In this document: piece after piece, positions 34,599-43,342 of the stretch
How the letters are laid out: each line of letters begins with the position of its first letter
How positions within the stretch are numbered: position 1 is the first letter of the stretch
Source: Pedobacter nutrimenti
GTDB lineage: Bacteria > Bacteroidota > Bacteroidia > Sphingobacteriales > Sphingobacteriaceae
Direction: 5' to 3'
NCBI RefSeq assembly: GCF_003208655.1
Contig: NZ_QKLU01000007.1
Location: 248,001 to 312,000 of the forward strand
DNA: 64,000 bases
Notes under the pieces: generated by a model
Told to the model about the DNA's origin: nothing
Database searches by the model: none
What the model saw: only the letters and a program-made list of their open reading frames with translations
Made by a program: the position numbers and the translations under genes

Positions 34599-36989
34599 AT
34601 GTTTAAACTGAATTTAAAAATCGCCTTAAGAAATTTGTGGAAACACAAGAGTTATACCTTTATAAATGTGGCCGGGTTGACCATTGGTATGGCCAGTTGT
34701 ATTCTCATTTTTATTTTTATCCGGTATCATTTGAGTTTTGATGAGCAGTTCGCAAATAAAGACAGAATTTTCAGGATGGTCACGTATTGGAAATATACGG
34801 AAGGTGAAGAGTTTCAAAGAGGTACTCCAAGACCATTGCCTGCTGCGGTACGGAATGATTTTTCAGAAGTAGAACAAGCTGGGGCTATTCAGGGGAGTGG
34901 AGGCATTCTTAAAATCAGAGACGAATCGGGTAAGGAAAAAATCAAAACCGCAGAAGATGTATATTATGTAGAACCTCAGTTTTTTAAAATTTTTGACTAC
35001 AAGTGGTTACAAGGTGATCCTCAACAAGCACTTTCTAACCCAAATACGGTGGCCTTATCCGAAAAAATGGCAACCCGGTTTTTTGGGGACTGGCGAAAAG
35101 CAGTGGGCCAGACCATTAATTTTCAAAACAAGACCGATCTTAAGGTAACGGGTGTTTTTGAAAATGTTCCGGAGAACAGCAGCATTCCATTAAAAGTGGT
35201 CATTTCTTATGCTGGATATACGAATCCAAATCTGAGGAAGTGGGGAAGTGTTTCTTCCAGCTCGCAATGTTATGTCTTGTTGAAAGCAGGAACCGAGCTG
35301 GTGCAAATGCAGGCACAGCTTAGGGCTTTTGCAAAAAAATACAATTCTGATAAAGAAGTTGGGGAAAGGAAATACTTTTTACAACCCTTAAGGGAAATAC
35401 ATCACGATGAACGTTATGGCAGTGGCAGGGGAACCATGCCCATGAAACAAATCTGGGGTCTTGGAATCATTGGTTTATTTCTGCTCATTACTGCTTGTAT
35501 TAACTTTATCAACTTAGCTACAGCCCAGGCAATTGGCCGTTCCAAGGAGGTGGGGGTAAGAAAAGTAATGGGTAGTCTCAGGAGCCAGCTGATGGTTCAG
35601 TTTTTGACCGAAACTTTGACCATTACCGTATTTGCCGTTTTACTGGCTTGCGCGGTTACTGAACTTGCCTTACCCGGTATGGCATCTTTATTCAGAGGGA
35701 ACGTGACCTTTAGCCTGTTTGCGCATCCGGTTATTTTTGTTTTTCTGTTTGGTCTGGTCCTGCTGGTGAGTTTTCTGGCCGGCTTTTACCCAGCCTTGGT
35801 CATTTCAGGATTTAATCCTGCCCTGGCCATAAAAAATAAGATCAGTAGTGCCAGTTCCGGAGGTGTTGGTTTGAGGAAGGCATTGGTTATTGTCCAGTTT
35901 TCGATTACAGTAATCCTGATCATTGCCACCCTGGTGGTATTGAAGCAGATGAATTACATGCGGGAGAAATCTTTAGGCTTTAATCCCAGTGCGGTTGCCC
36001 TGGTGGATGTGCCTAGTGACAGCTTAAGCCTGGAAAGGTATGCGGGTCTGAAAGAAAGGGTGCTGAAATTACCCGGAGTGCTTCATGCCAGTTTCTGCAG
36101 TGCTTCTCCTTCTTCAGACAGTAATAATATGGATAATTTCAGTTTTGAAACTTCAAAAGAGCGGGATTTCCAGGTCAACACCAAACAGGCTGATGAAGAT
36201 TATTTTAAAACTTTCGGCCTGAAAATAATCGCTGGAAAGCCCTTGTCGAAAAGTGATACCCTAAAAGAGTATGTCATTAATGAAACCATGCTTAGAAAAT
36301 TAAATATTCCTGACCCTCAGCAGGCCATTGGGAAATATTTGAACATTAGTGGAGATCAGAAAGCACAGGTGGTCGGGGTGGTGAAAGATTTTAACAACCT
36401 GAACTTAAGAGAAGCGATTTCACCAATAGCTTTATCTTCTTCCAAAATAAGAAGCACCACACTGGCCGTAAAACTGCAGAGCGGTGCTTTGATGTCGACC
36501 ATGCCGGCTATTGAAAAGACATGGAATGATGTGTTTCCCGAGCATGTTTATGGTGCCGTTTTTATGGAAGATGAAATTGGCCGGTACTATGAAGGTGAGC
36601 AAGTGATGGGGACGCTTTTTAAAGTTTTTGCAGGCACGATTATTTTCATTTCCTTTATTGGTCTGTTTGGCCTGATCTCTTTTATTGCCGCTCAGCGGAC
36701 AAGGGAAGTGGCCATCAGAAAGGTCCTTGGAGCGAGTAATCTGGAATTGGTCCATATGCTCAACGGCTCTTTTTTGGCCATGGTTTTTGTAGCCAATCTG
36801 GTCGCTTGTCCCTTGGCTTATATTTTTGCTTCCAAATGGTTGTCTGGTTATACTTACCGGATTGAACTGAGCATCTGGCCCTTTTTGATTGCCATGCTGG
36901 TCTCGGTGGTCATTACGCTGATCACGGTCAGTGTCCGTTCTTATCAAACGGCTTTAAAGAACCCGGTAGATGCACTGAAATATGAATAA
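34599..36989 (+). CDS. FtsX/MacB-type ABC permease, paralog 3
   Basis: A 796-residue permease with MFKLNLKIALRNLWKHKSYTFI at the start and NPVDALKYE at the end. Middle (ITACINFINLATAQAIGRSKEVGVRKVMG) and C-terminal (AAQRTREVAIRKVLGASNLELV) FtsX motifs are conserved, but the periplasmic domain (from about residue 50) is clearly different from paralogs 1 and 2. This divergence is where substrate or partner specificity would be expected. Second of two paralog groups. Confidence 0.93.
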   Translation: MFKLNLKIALRNLWKHKSYTFINVAGLTIGMASCILIFIFIRYHLSFDEQFANKDRIFRMVTYWKYTEGEEFQRGTPRPLPAAVRNDFSEVEQAGAIQGSGGILKIRDESGKEKIKTAEDVYYVEPQFFKIFDYKWLQGDPQQALSNPNTVALSEKMATRFFGDWRKAVGQTINFQNKTDLKVTGVFENVPENSSIPLKVVISYAGYTNPNLRKWGSVSSSSQCYVLLKAGTELVQMQAQLRAFAKKYNSDKEVGERKYFLQPLREIHHDERYGSGRGTMPMKQIWGLGIIGLFLLITACINFINLATAQAIGRSKEVGVRKVMGSLRSQLMVQFLTETLTITVFAVLLACAVTELALPGMASLFRGNVTFSLFAHPVIFVFLFGLVLLVSFLAGFYPALVISGFNPALAIKNKISSASSGGVGLRKALVIVQFSITVILIIATLVVLKQMNYMREKSLGFNPSAVALVDVPSDSLSLERYAGLKERVLKLPGVLHASFCSASPSSDSNNMDNFSFETSKERDFQVNTKQADEDYFKTFGLKIIAGKPLSKSDTLKEYVINETMLRKLNIPDPQQAIGKYLNISGDQKAQVVGVVKDFNNLNLREAISPIALSSSKIRSTTLAVKLQSGALMSTMPAIEKTWNDVFPEHVYGAVFMEDEIGRYYEGEQVMGTLFKVFAGTIIFISFIGLFGLISFIAAQRTREVAIRKVLGASNLELVHMLNGSFLAMVFVANLVACPLAYIFASKWLSGYTYRIELSIWPFLIAMLVSVVITLITVSVRSYQTALKNPVDALKYE

Positions 36990-37001
36990 TACGTTTTTAA
37001 T

Positions 37002-39392
37002 ATGTTTAGATTAAACTTAAAAATAGCACTTAGGAACCTTTGGATCAACAAGGGATTTTCCCTGATCAGTATCGCCGGCCTGGCCATTGCACTGGCCATC
37101 TTTATCCTGTGTATGCTGTATGCAAATTACGAACGGAGTTATGATGCCTGGAATCCGGGTAAAGACAGGCTTTACCGGGTCAATTATCGTTCTGAAATAG
37201 AAAACGTTGCCCTAAGCCCCGGGAATATGGCCACCAGCAGCAAGGAAAATATAGCAGCGGTGGAAGCTTCTACCAGAATACAGGACTACTGGAAAGGAAG
37301 TTTACTGTTGAAAACAAATCAGAAAGATCACTATGTGGATAAGGTATTGCTTGCAGATAGTAATTTTCTAAAGGTATTTGAATATCCTCTGCTGTATGGG
37401 AATGCACAAAAAGCACTGAATCATCCGCAATCTCTTATTTTGAGTAAAGAGCTGAGTGAAAATCTTTTTGGGAAAGGGGTGAACCCCGTTGGGGAGAAGG
37501 TTATTCTGGATAACAATACGGCTTATGCAATAGATGGTGTGATCGATGTAGCCAGATATCCTTCGCATTTTCAGTTTAATATGATCTGGAGGTTTAAAAA
37601 GAGTACATCTACAGATTTTTACGGCAATAATTATTATACCTACGTAAAACTGTATCCAAATTCACCGGTCCTTGAAACCCAGGTGCTGTTGAACCAGAAC
37701 CGGACAACATTGATGAATGCCGAGTTATTAAAAATGCCTGATGAGGATAAGGCCGTTTTTCGCGAATTTATTGACAAGAACAAACTTTATTTACAGCCGG
37801 TAAAAGACATCCACCTGACTAAAAGTAATGTCGAATATGAGTTTTCGGGAAATGGGATTGGAACATATTTGTTTTTGATGCTGCTCGTTGCTTTGCTAGT
37901 CCTTGTCATTGCAGCAGTAAATTTTACCAATTTATCGATTACCATTGCAATCAAAAGGGCAAAAGAAGCAGGGGTGAGAAAAGTTCTTGGGGCTTTTCGC
38001 CTGCAAATTGCCATTCAGTTTATATTGGAAATTACCTTGCAGTGTTGTTTCAGCGTATTGCTGGCCATTGTACTGATGGAATTGTTTTTACCTTCTTTTA
38101 ATACTTTGGCTGACAGTCATATACAGCTGGAGCAGTTTCGTGATTATGCGCAGCTTTTAATAGAGGTTTTTATTTTGCTGGTTGTACTGGTTTTGCTTTC
38201 GGGTTTGTATCCGGCATTACTGATCAGTAATGTGATGCCTGTTAAGGTACTTAAAGGAAACTTTAGCAACAGTGACAAAGGGAGCCGGATCCGCAACGGA
38301 CTGGTGGTTCTTCAGTTTTTTATTGCTGTCCTTTTTATATTGGGGATATGGGTCATAGGCCATCAGCTTAAGTTTATGCAGCAGAAAGACCTGGGGTATA
38401 AACCACAACAGGTTCTTGCCATTCGTTTAATGAAGGAAAACGGAGAGGCGCATTATCGTCAGGTTAAAAATGTACTTCAAAATATTGAAGGGGTACAGCA
38501 AATTTCCAGGGCTGATCATATTCCTGGTGAGGATATGGGTGGAAACAGCTATAGTGTTGAGGGGAAAACCTATAGTGCAAATTTTATTACCATTGACGGG
38601 AATTATACCCAGACAATGGGGATGAAGATGATTGGTGGCAGATCTTTCAGTTCATCCGTTCCAAAAGACACCATGGGATCGGTGCTGCTGACTGAAACAG
38701 CTGCAAAAACCTTTGGGTTAAAGGACCCGGTAGGAAAAATGATTAAATTTCATGGAATGCCACTTGAAGTCATTGGACTGGTGAAAGATTTTAATCATTA
38801 TAGTCCCGAAAAAGCATTTCAGCCTATCGTTTTTCAATATGTGAGAGGGAATCCGCTTCAATATGTGTTGGTACAGGTGGAAGCAGGCCAGTCTTCTAAG
38901 GTGCTTTCTGAGATAGAAACTGCATGGCATAAGCTGGAACCAGATTTTCCGATCCGTTATACTTTCCTGGACCGGAATTTTGAAACACTGCTGCATAAGC
39001 AAGCCCAGCTCGGCAGGATTATCGGGATTTTGTCTACAGTGACCATAATGCTGGCTTTAATGGGAATATTTGCGCTGGCTGCACTTTCTACACAACGCCG
39101 ACGTAAAGAAATCAGTATCCGAAAAGTTTTAGGGGCTTCTATGTTTGATATTCTGCGCCTGCTCAATACCGGTTTTATTAAGCTGGTGCTTTTGGCAAAC
39201 CTGCTGGCCTGGCCGGTCGCTTATTTTCTTTTGAAAAACTGGTTGGATGAATTTGCTTTTCGGATAGAGGTTTCGCTGTTTCCATTTTTACTGGCAGCGG
39301 GGCTTACCTCCTGTCTGACTGTACTGGTGGTCAGCATGCAGTCTTATCGAACGGCCAGTTCAAATCCGGCTGATGCTTTAAAGTATGAATAA
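37002..39392 (+). CDS. FtsX/MacB-type ABC permease, paralog 4
   Basis: A 796-residue permease beginning MFRLNLKIALRNLWINKGFSLISIAGL and ending NPADALKYE. Motifs FTNLSITIAIKRAKEAGVRKVLGAFR and TQRRRKEISIRKVLGASMFDIL mark the two FtsX halves. Only 12 bp from paralog 3, the last of the run. The intergenic region to the LytS gene (39393-39509) has a degenerate minus-7 box, so this may be the operon end; no clear terminator is seen. Confidence 0.92.
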   Translation: MFRLNLKIALRNLWINKGFSLISIAGLAIALAIFILCMLYANYERSYDAWNPGKDRLYRVNYRSEIENVALSPGNMATSSKENIAAVEASTRIQDYWKGSLLLKTNQKDHYVDKVLLADSNFLKVFEYPLLYGNAQKALNHPQSLILSKELSENLFGKGVNPVGEKVILDNNTAYAIDGVIDVARYPSHFQFNMIWRFKKSTSTDFYGNNYYTYVKLYPNSPVLETQVLLNQNRTTLMNAELLKMPDEDKAVFREFIDKNKLYLQPVKDIHLTKSNVEYEFSGNGIGTYLFLMLLVALLVLVIAAVNFTNLSITIAIKRAKEAGVRKVLGAFRLQIAIQFILEITLQCCFSVLLAIVLMELFLPSFNTLADSHIQLEQFRDYAQLLIEVFILLVVLVLLSGLYPALLISNVMPVKVLKGNFSNSDKGSRIRNGLVVLQFFIAVLFILGIWVIGHQLKFMQQKDLGYKPQQVLAIRLMKENGEAHYRQVKNVLQNIEGVQQISRADHIPGEDMGGNSYSVEGKTYSANFITIDGNYTQTMGMKMIGGRSFSSSVPKDTMGSVLLTETAAKTFGLKDPVGKMIKFHGMPLEVIGLVKDFNHYSPEKAFQPIVFQYVRGNPLQYVLVQVEAGQSSKVLSEIETAWHKLEPDFPIRYTFLDRNFETLLHKQAQLGRIIGILSTVTIMLALMGIFALAALSTQRRRKEISIRKVLGASMFDILRLLNTGFIKLVLLANLLAWPVAYFLLKNWLDEFAFRIEVSLFPFLLAAGLTSCLTVLVVSMQSYRTASSNPADALKYE

Positions 39393-39509
39393 TAGGAAGT
39401 CAGGAGCCTAAAATGACTGTTATTGATCTATATTTTAGTGCATTTGGTCTAAAATTATAATTTGTAAAACCAAGAGTGCCTATCTTTATCTGATAGGCCA
39501 CTTTAAATA

Positions 39510-40583
39510 ATGTCAGTACAAGCACCGGTAGTTCCTGATCATGACCACTTTCTACGTTTTATTGTAGATGATAAATACAGTCTTTACCGCAGAATTGCAG
39601 GTGTCGCCTTATTGTCCCTGATTCTGACCGGGGGGAATACCAAACAAGAGTTTTCGGACCTGACCTTTTTTTGTTTAAAAATGGGAGGGTTTTTGATCAC
39701 TTTGTTGTTGTTGTACATTAACATTTATGTACTGATTCCTAAATACCTGTTCAGAAAAAAATATATACACTATGTGATTTGGGTGGCTGTAGTTATTGTT
39801 TTGTCTTTTTTAGTTTTTGCAGGATTAAAAGAATGGTTGCCTTCCCTGCGGCTTAAACCAGGACCTGTGGTTAAAAATGAATATCTGGAGGATTTTATAT
39901 CCGTTGTCATTTTACTGAGTATTTTGTGTGCGGCAACCATGGCCATAAGATTGTTTCAGCGCTGGGTGAAGGATGGTTACAGGTTGACACAGCTGGAAAA
40001 CATTCGGATGCAAACCGAACTGGACCTTTTAAAAAGTCAGGTGAACCCGCATTTTCTTTTTAATATGTTGAACAATAGTCAGGTATTGATTCAGACAAAT
40101 CCGCAAAAGGCTTCAGAAATACTGATCAAGTTATCGGATTTGCTCCGTTATCAGCTTTATGACAGCAGCCGGGAAAAAGTATTGTTAAGTGCCGATATTC
40201 GCTTTATAGCACAACTTTTAACCCTGGAAAAGGTCCGGCGTGATTATTTTGACTTTAATATAGAGCAGGAGGGGACCAGTCGTCAGCTTCTTATAGCCCC
40301 GCTTTTGTTTGTGCCTTTTGTGGAAAATGCAGTGAAACATAACATAGAATCTGTTAAAGGGGCCTTTGTGGAATTGAGTTTTAAACTCCATGAGGATGTC
40401 CTGATTTTTAAATGCCGTAATTCCAAGGCTGCCGGGGCAATAGAAATGGATCCAGACCAAATGGGCGGATTGGGACTTCCAAATGTTCAGCGGCGATTGG
40501 AATTGCTGTTCCCGGATAAACATCAATTAAGCATAAAGGATCAGAATGGAGTTTATGAGGTTCATTTAATTTTAACTTTATGA
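39510..40583 (+). CDS. LytS-type sensor histidine kinase
   Basis: A 357-residue protein of the His_kinase (PF06580) family. Four N-terminal membrane segments, then the short kinase part with the phospho-acceptor H181 in QVNPHFLFNMLNNSQ, and a Bergerat-like ATPase (LLFVPFVENAVKHNIES, GGLGLPNVQRRLELLF). Four bases of overlap (ATGA) with the LytTR gene show coupling. Part of a two-component pair common in Bacteroidetes, often sited near transporter operons. Confidence 0.93.
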   Translation: MSVQAPVVPDHDHFLRFIVDDKYSLYRRIAGVALLSLILTGGNTKQEFSDLTFFCLKMGGFLITLLLLYINIYVLIPKYLFRKKYIHYVIWVAVVIVLSFLVFAGLKEWLPSLRLKPGPVVKNEYLEDFISVVILLSILCAATMAIRLFQRWVKDGYRLTQLENIRMQTELDLLKSQVNPHFLFNMLNNSQVLIQTNPQKASEILIKLSDLLRYQLYDSSREKVLLSADIRFIAQLLTLEKVRRDYFDFNIEQEGTSRQLLIAPLLFVPFVENAVKHNIESVKGAFVELSFKLHEDVLIFKCRNSKAAGAIEMDPDQMGGLGLPNVQRRLELLFPDKHQLSIKDQNGVYEVHLILTL

Positions 40584-41299
40584 AGTGTTTGATTGTTGAC
40601 GATGAACCCCTTGCAAGGGAAAACATTATGATACACCTGCAGCAATATCCGGAAATGGAACTTTGCGGTTGTTTTAATAATGCGACGGCTGCGGCTGGAT
40701 ACATGTTGCTGAATCATGTTGACCTGGTTTTTCTGGACATCCGGATGCCCGGAATTAATGGAATTGAATTCGCCAGATCTTTGGGACGTAAAACAATGGT
40801 TATTTTTGTTACGGCTTTTGCTGAATACGCTTTGGATAGTTATGAGGTAGATGCAGTGGATTATCTGGTAAAGCCCCTGCATACGGAACGCTTTCAAAAG
40901 GCTATAGCCAAAGCAATGGTTTACAAGGACCTTTTGGATCATCAGGGGGAATCCAGGATAGAATTTAGTGCACAGGATTTTATTTTTGTCAGGGCAGAAA
41001 GGCAGTTTTTCAAAGTGAATTTTAAAGACCTCATTTTTATTGAAGGCCTCAAAGATTATGTGATCCTGCACCTTCCGGATCAAAAATTACTAACGGCCAT
41101 GAACCTGAAAGCCATACATCAGAAACTACCTTCGGCTCTTTTTATCAGGGTGAGCAAATCTTATATCGTAAATGTAAGTCAGATCAGGGTTTTTGATAAC
41201 AATACCATTTATATAGATCAGAATGAAATTCCTATTGGAAATAATTACAGAGATTTCTTTTTTGAAAATTTTGTAAACAAGAGCTTTAATGAAAAATGA
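40580..41299 (+). CDS. LytTR-family response regulator
   Basis: A 239-residue regulator: receiver with D53 in LVFLDIRMPG, conserved T/K region (FVTAFAEYALDSYEVDAVDYLVKPL), and a C-terminal LytTR DNA-binding domain (FIFVRAERQFFKVNFKDLIFIEGLKDYVILHL to FIRVSKSYIVNVSQI). Its partner is the overlapping LytS kinase. LytTR proteins bind pairs of direct repeats about 21 bp apart, exactly what lies just downstream at 41307-41338. Confidence 0.95.
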   Translation: MKCLIVDDEPLARENIMIHLQQYPEMELCGCFNNATAAAGYMLLNHVDLVFLDIRMPGINGIEFARSLGRKTMVIFVTAFAEYALDSYEVDAVDYLVKPLHTERFQKAIAKAMVYKDLLDHQGESRIEFSAQDFIFVRAERQFFKVNFKDLIFIEGLKDYVILHLPDQKLLTAMNLKAIHQKLPSALFIRVSKSYIVNVSQIRVFDNNTIYIDQNEIPIGNNYRDFFFENFVNKSFNEK

Positions 41300-41306
41300 T
41301 CTGTTT

Positions 41307-41338
41307 TTTCATCTAAAATACTTCCACTTTCGTCTAAA
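41307..41338 (+). promoter_or_regulatory. Paired direct repeats, probable LytTR operator
   Basis: TTTCATCTAAA (41307-41317) and TTTCGTCTAAA (41328-41338) differ at one base and are offset by exactly 21 bp, two helical turns. The second ends about 42 bp upstream of the predicted start from the minus-7 box at 41366-41373, the usual place for an activator. A related single site (TTTGGTCTAAA, one mismatch) lies upstream of lytS at 39433-39443. Confidence 0.65.
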
Positions 41339-41365
41339 TTAGAACATGGACTTAGCATAGCCAGA

Positions 41366-41373
41366 TACTTTTG
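41366..41373 (+). promoter_or_regulatory. Minus-7 promoter box of the phospholipase-like gene
   Basis: TACTTTTG fits TAnnTTTG exactly; the ATG follows at 41399. Confidence 0.55.
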
Positions 41374-41398
41374 GGATAATACCTAAAGAAATACGACT

Positions 41399-43186
41399 AT
41401 GCAAATCAAGCTGAAACCAGCGCTATATTTATCCCTTTCCCTTATTTTGTTGTTGAGTAGCTTGTGTCTGGAAATGCTGCTGGTTTTTAAAACGGAAAGC
41501 ATTTTAAAATGGCTAAGGCTCTGGGGAGTCGGATTACTGTGTCTGTTGATTCCCGAAAGTGGGTTTTCCTTTGTTTATGGAGAACATAAACGGATTGGGG
41601 ATCTTGCTTTTTTTAGAGCAATTGATAAGTTAAAATCAGAAGGAAGTTCAAAGCTGCTGTTGGATTATCTTCACCAGGTAATCCGGTTGGACAAAGACAA
41701 CTATAGTTTTCCTGCTTTGTCTGGAGGAACATACCCAGTTACTTATGGCATGCTTAACGGGCTTTCAGGTGATCACCAGGAAAATCCCATCGTATTGGAA
41801 GAACAATTAAAAGATCCGCAGTCCAAACTTCAAAAAATAATTGCCCTGCATCAGTCCTATCTGGATAAAGGAATGAAAGCTGCGCCAGATGCGGAATTGG
41901 TTGGTCTTGATCTTCATTATGCACTGGCGGCAGCCGTTAATCTTTCTCATTTTTACGCGTATGGCAAGACCTTTCAGGAGCAGCTCCATGATTTTGATCT
42001 TAGCCAGCTTAAAAAGGCCAGAGACCGGGCTTACCTCTCAGATCTGGTCAAGAAGCTTTCCCGCAGCAACGCGATTAGAATGTATGTAAGTATGCACCTG
42101 CTGGCCATAGATCTGGCAGAGCAAAGCGCTAAAATGACAGTTGGACAAAACAAAGAGGGGGTTGCCCTGCTCCAGTCGGCATTATTTTTAAATGGGTTTG
42201 CTGACCATTTTCTGGAAGATGCCTTTTCCGCGGGACATCTGGTGGTGAACCGGACCATGCTGGAATCTTTTACCAATAATAAGGCCCTTCACGATTTTTA
42301 TTCCGAACACGGAACAGTCGTGATGAACAGGAAAGCAGAGATTTGGAGGGCCTATGGAGATGGAAAATTTGAGGAACAGACAACGGCAGGACAACGGATC
42401 ATTTTAGCGGTTGAAGCTTCATTGGAAGACTTGTTTGTCGCTTTTAACCAAGCGGCCAAAAAAGAAGATGAAGTGAAATTTTTTGATAGAATCCCGCTGG
42501 ATAAATCTAGGCAGGCGATCTATCTTCTGGATCATATTTCCTGTTTAAACCTGGTACCCATTCCCTATAATTCAAAACTGGAAAGCCTGATGCCGAAAGA
42601 AACAACCTTGACCGCGGACATGCGAAAAGCAAACCAATTGCTTTATTACCGGAATTTCATCCGGAGCAGGGTCGGTAATTCATTTATGGTTGCCCGTTTA
42701 AACTCGGCTGCAGGAGATCCTTACGCAGGTTTTGAATTTAGGGTCAATGCCTTAAATTTTAGCAAACGCTATAAATACAATGAACAAGGGGGGAAGAAAG
42801 GGATGGTGGATGATTGGTTTGGTTATACCCTGGCCTATAATTTTTTAAGGAGCAGGGCTGAGGCACCGCATCAGAATACTTATCAGATCAGTGGGGGCCT
42901 GAGGGCTAATTTAGATTATTGGTTTGCAGAGAAAAGATTTTTGGGTATGTACAGCTATATGGAAACAGGACTGAGATTTGAAAAGGGAAAGGCTGAACCG
43001 GTTTTTGCCCCTTCTATAGGTATACATCTGGGTTCGCTTTTTAATGTGAATTATTACAATATGCCTGGCTGGTTGCGTTTACCAGCGATGTACCTGTTGC
43101 CACTGAAAATCAGGTATGCACCGGTTTTTTCGTTTAAACATGCCCCAAGGCATTTTGCGGCGGCGGAACTGGACCTTTTCTTTTAA
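41399..43186 (+). CDS. Zinc-phospholipase-C-like protein with a probable outer-membrane barrel tail
   Basis: A 595-residue protein with a hydrophobic leader; a shorter start at the second Met cluster (MLLVFKTESILK, residue 24) would give a simpler signal peptide. The core has a motif HFLEDAFSAGH (H270, D274, H280) with the spacing of zinc ligands H118, D122 and H128 in Bacillus cereus phospholipase C; LDLHYALAAAVNLSH upstream and HDFYSEHG downstream may be further ligands. After about residue 420 it turns into amphipathic strands ending FAAAELDLFF, as in outer-membrane barrels. A hydrolase on the cell surface is a reasonable guess. The upstream LytTR site suggests LytR control. Confidence 0.65.
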   Translation: MQIKLKPALYLSLSLILLLSSLCLEMLLVFKTESILKWLRLWGVGLLCLLIPESGFSFVYGEHKRIGDLAFFRAIDKLKSEGSSKLLLDYLHQVIRLDKDNYSFPALSGGTYPVTYGMLNGLSGDHQENPIVLEEQLKDPQSKLQKIIALHQSYLDKGMKAAPDAELVGLDLHYALAAAVNLSHFYAYGKTFQEQLHDFDLSQLKKARDRAYLSDLVKKLSRSNAIRMYVSMHLLAIDLAEQSAKMTVGQNKEGVALLQSALFLNGFADHFLEDAFSAGHLVVNRTMLESFTNNKALHDFYSEHGTVVMNRKAEIWRAYGDGKFEEQTTAGQRIILAVEASLEDLFVAFNQAAKKEDEVKFFDRIPLDKSRQAIYLLDHISCLNLVPIPYNSKLESLMPKETTLTADMRKANQLLYYRNFIRSRVGNSFMVARLNSAAGDPYAGFEFRVNALNFSKRYKYNEQGGKKGMVDDWFGYTLAYNFLRSRAEAPHQNTYQISGGLRANLDYWFAEKRFLGMYSYMETGLRFEKGKAEPVFAPSIGIHLGSLFNVNYYNMPGWLRLPAMYLLPLKIRYAPVFSFKHAPRHFAAAELDLFF

Positions 43187-43220
43187 AACTTTTCAGGATC
43201 GTACGGCAGCGGACAACCAT

Positions 43221-43236
43221 TGTCCGGAATTGAACA
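43221..43236. promoter_or_regulatory. Candidate upstream activator site (copy 2)
   Basis: TGTCCGGAATTGAACA matches copy 1 (27662-27677) at 14 of 16 positions, ending 53 bp upstream of the -24 GG (43289-43290), compared with 64 bp for copy 1. The 11-bp difference equals one helical turn. Overlapping it is a perfect inverted repeat GGACAA-CCA-TTGTCC (43211-43225), not seen at copy 1. Confidence 0.55.
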
Positions 43237-43287
43237 TGTCGGGGTTAATGTGTAGCTTTATTGTGGAATAGGGTTGCTTTTTGAATT

Positions 43288-43303
43288 TGGCATAAGGCTT
43301 GGG
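43288..43303 (+). promoter_or_regulatory. Sigma-54-like promoter of the second ABC unit
   Basis: TGGCATAAGGCTTGGG has the -24 GG and the TTG of the -12 element at the correct spacing, but the invariant GC is GG. It sits 40 bp upstream of the ATP-binding gene. The imperfect -12 lowers confidence; the shared activator motif upstream raises it. Confidence 0.45.
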
Positions 43304-43342
43304 CCAGAGGGTGGATGATCATATAATCTTAAATGAAAGAAG

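Noticed and set aside
41333-41343. TCTAA-A-TTAGA palindrome as a separate operator
   Set aside because: It overlaps the second LytTR-type repeat and is short; the direct-repeat reading explains the region better.
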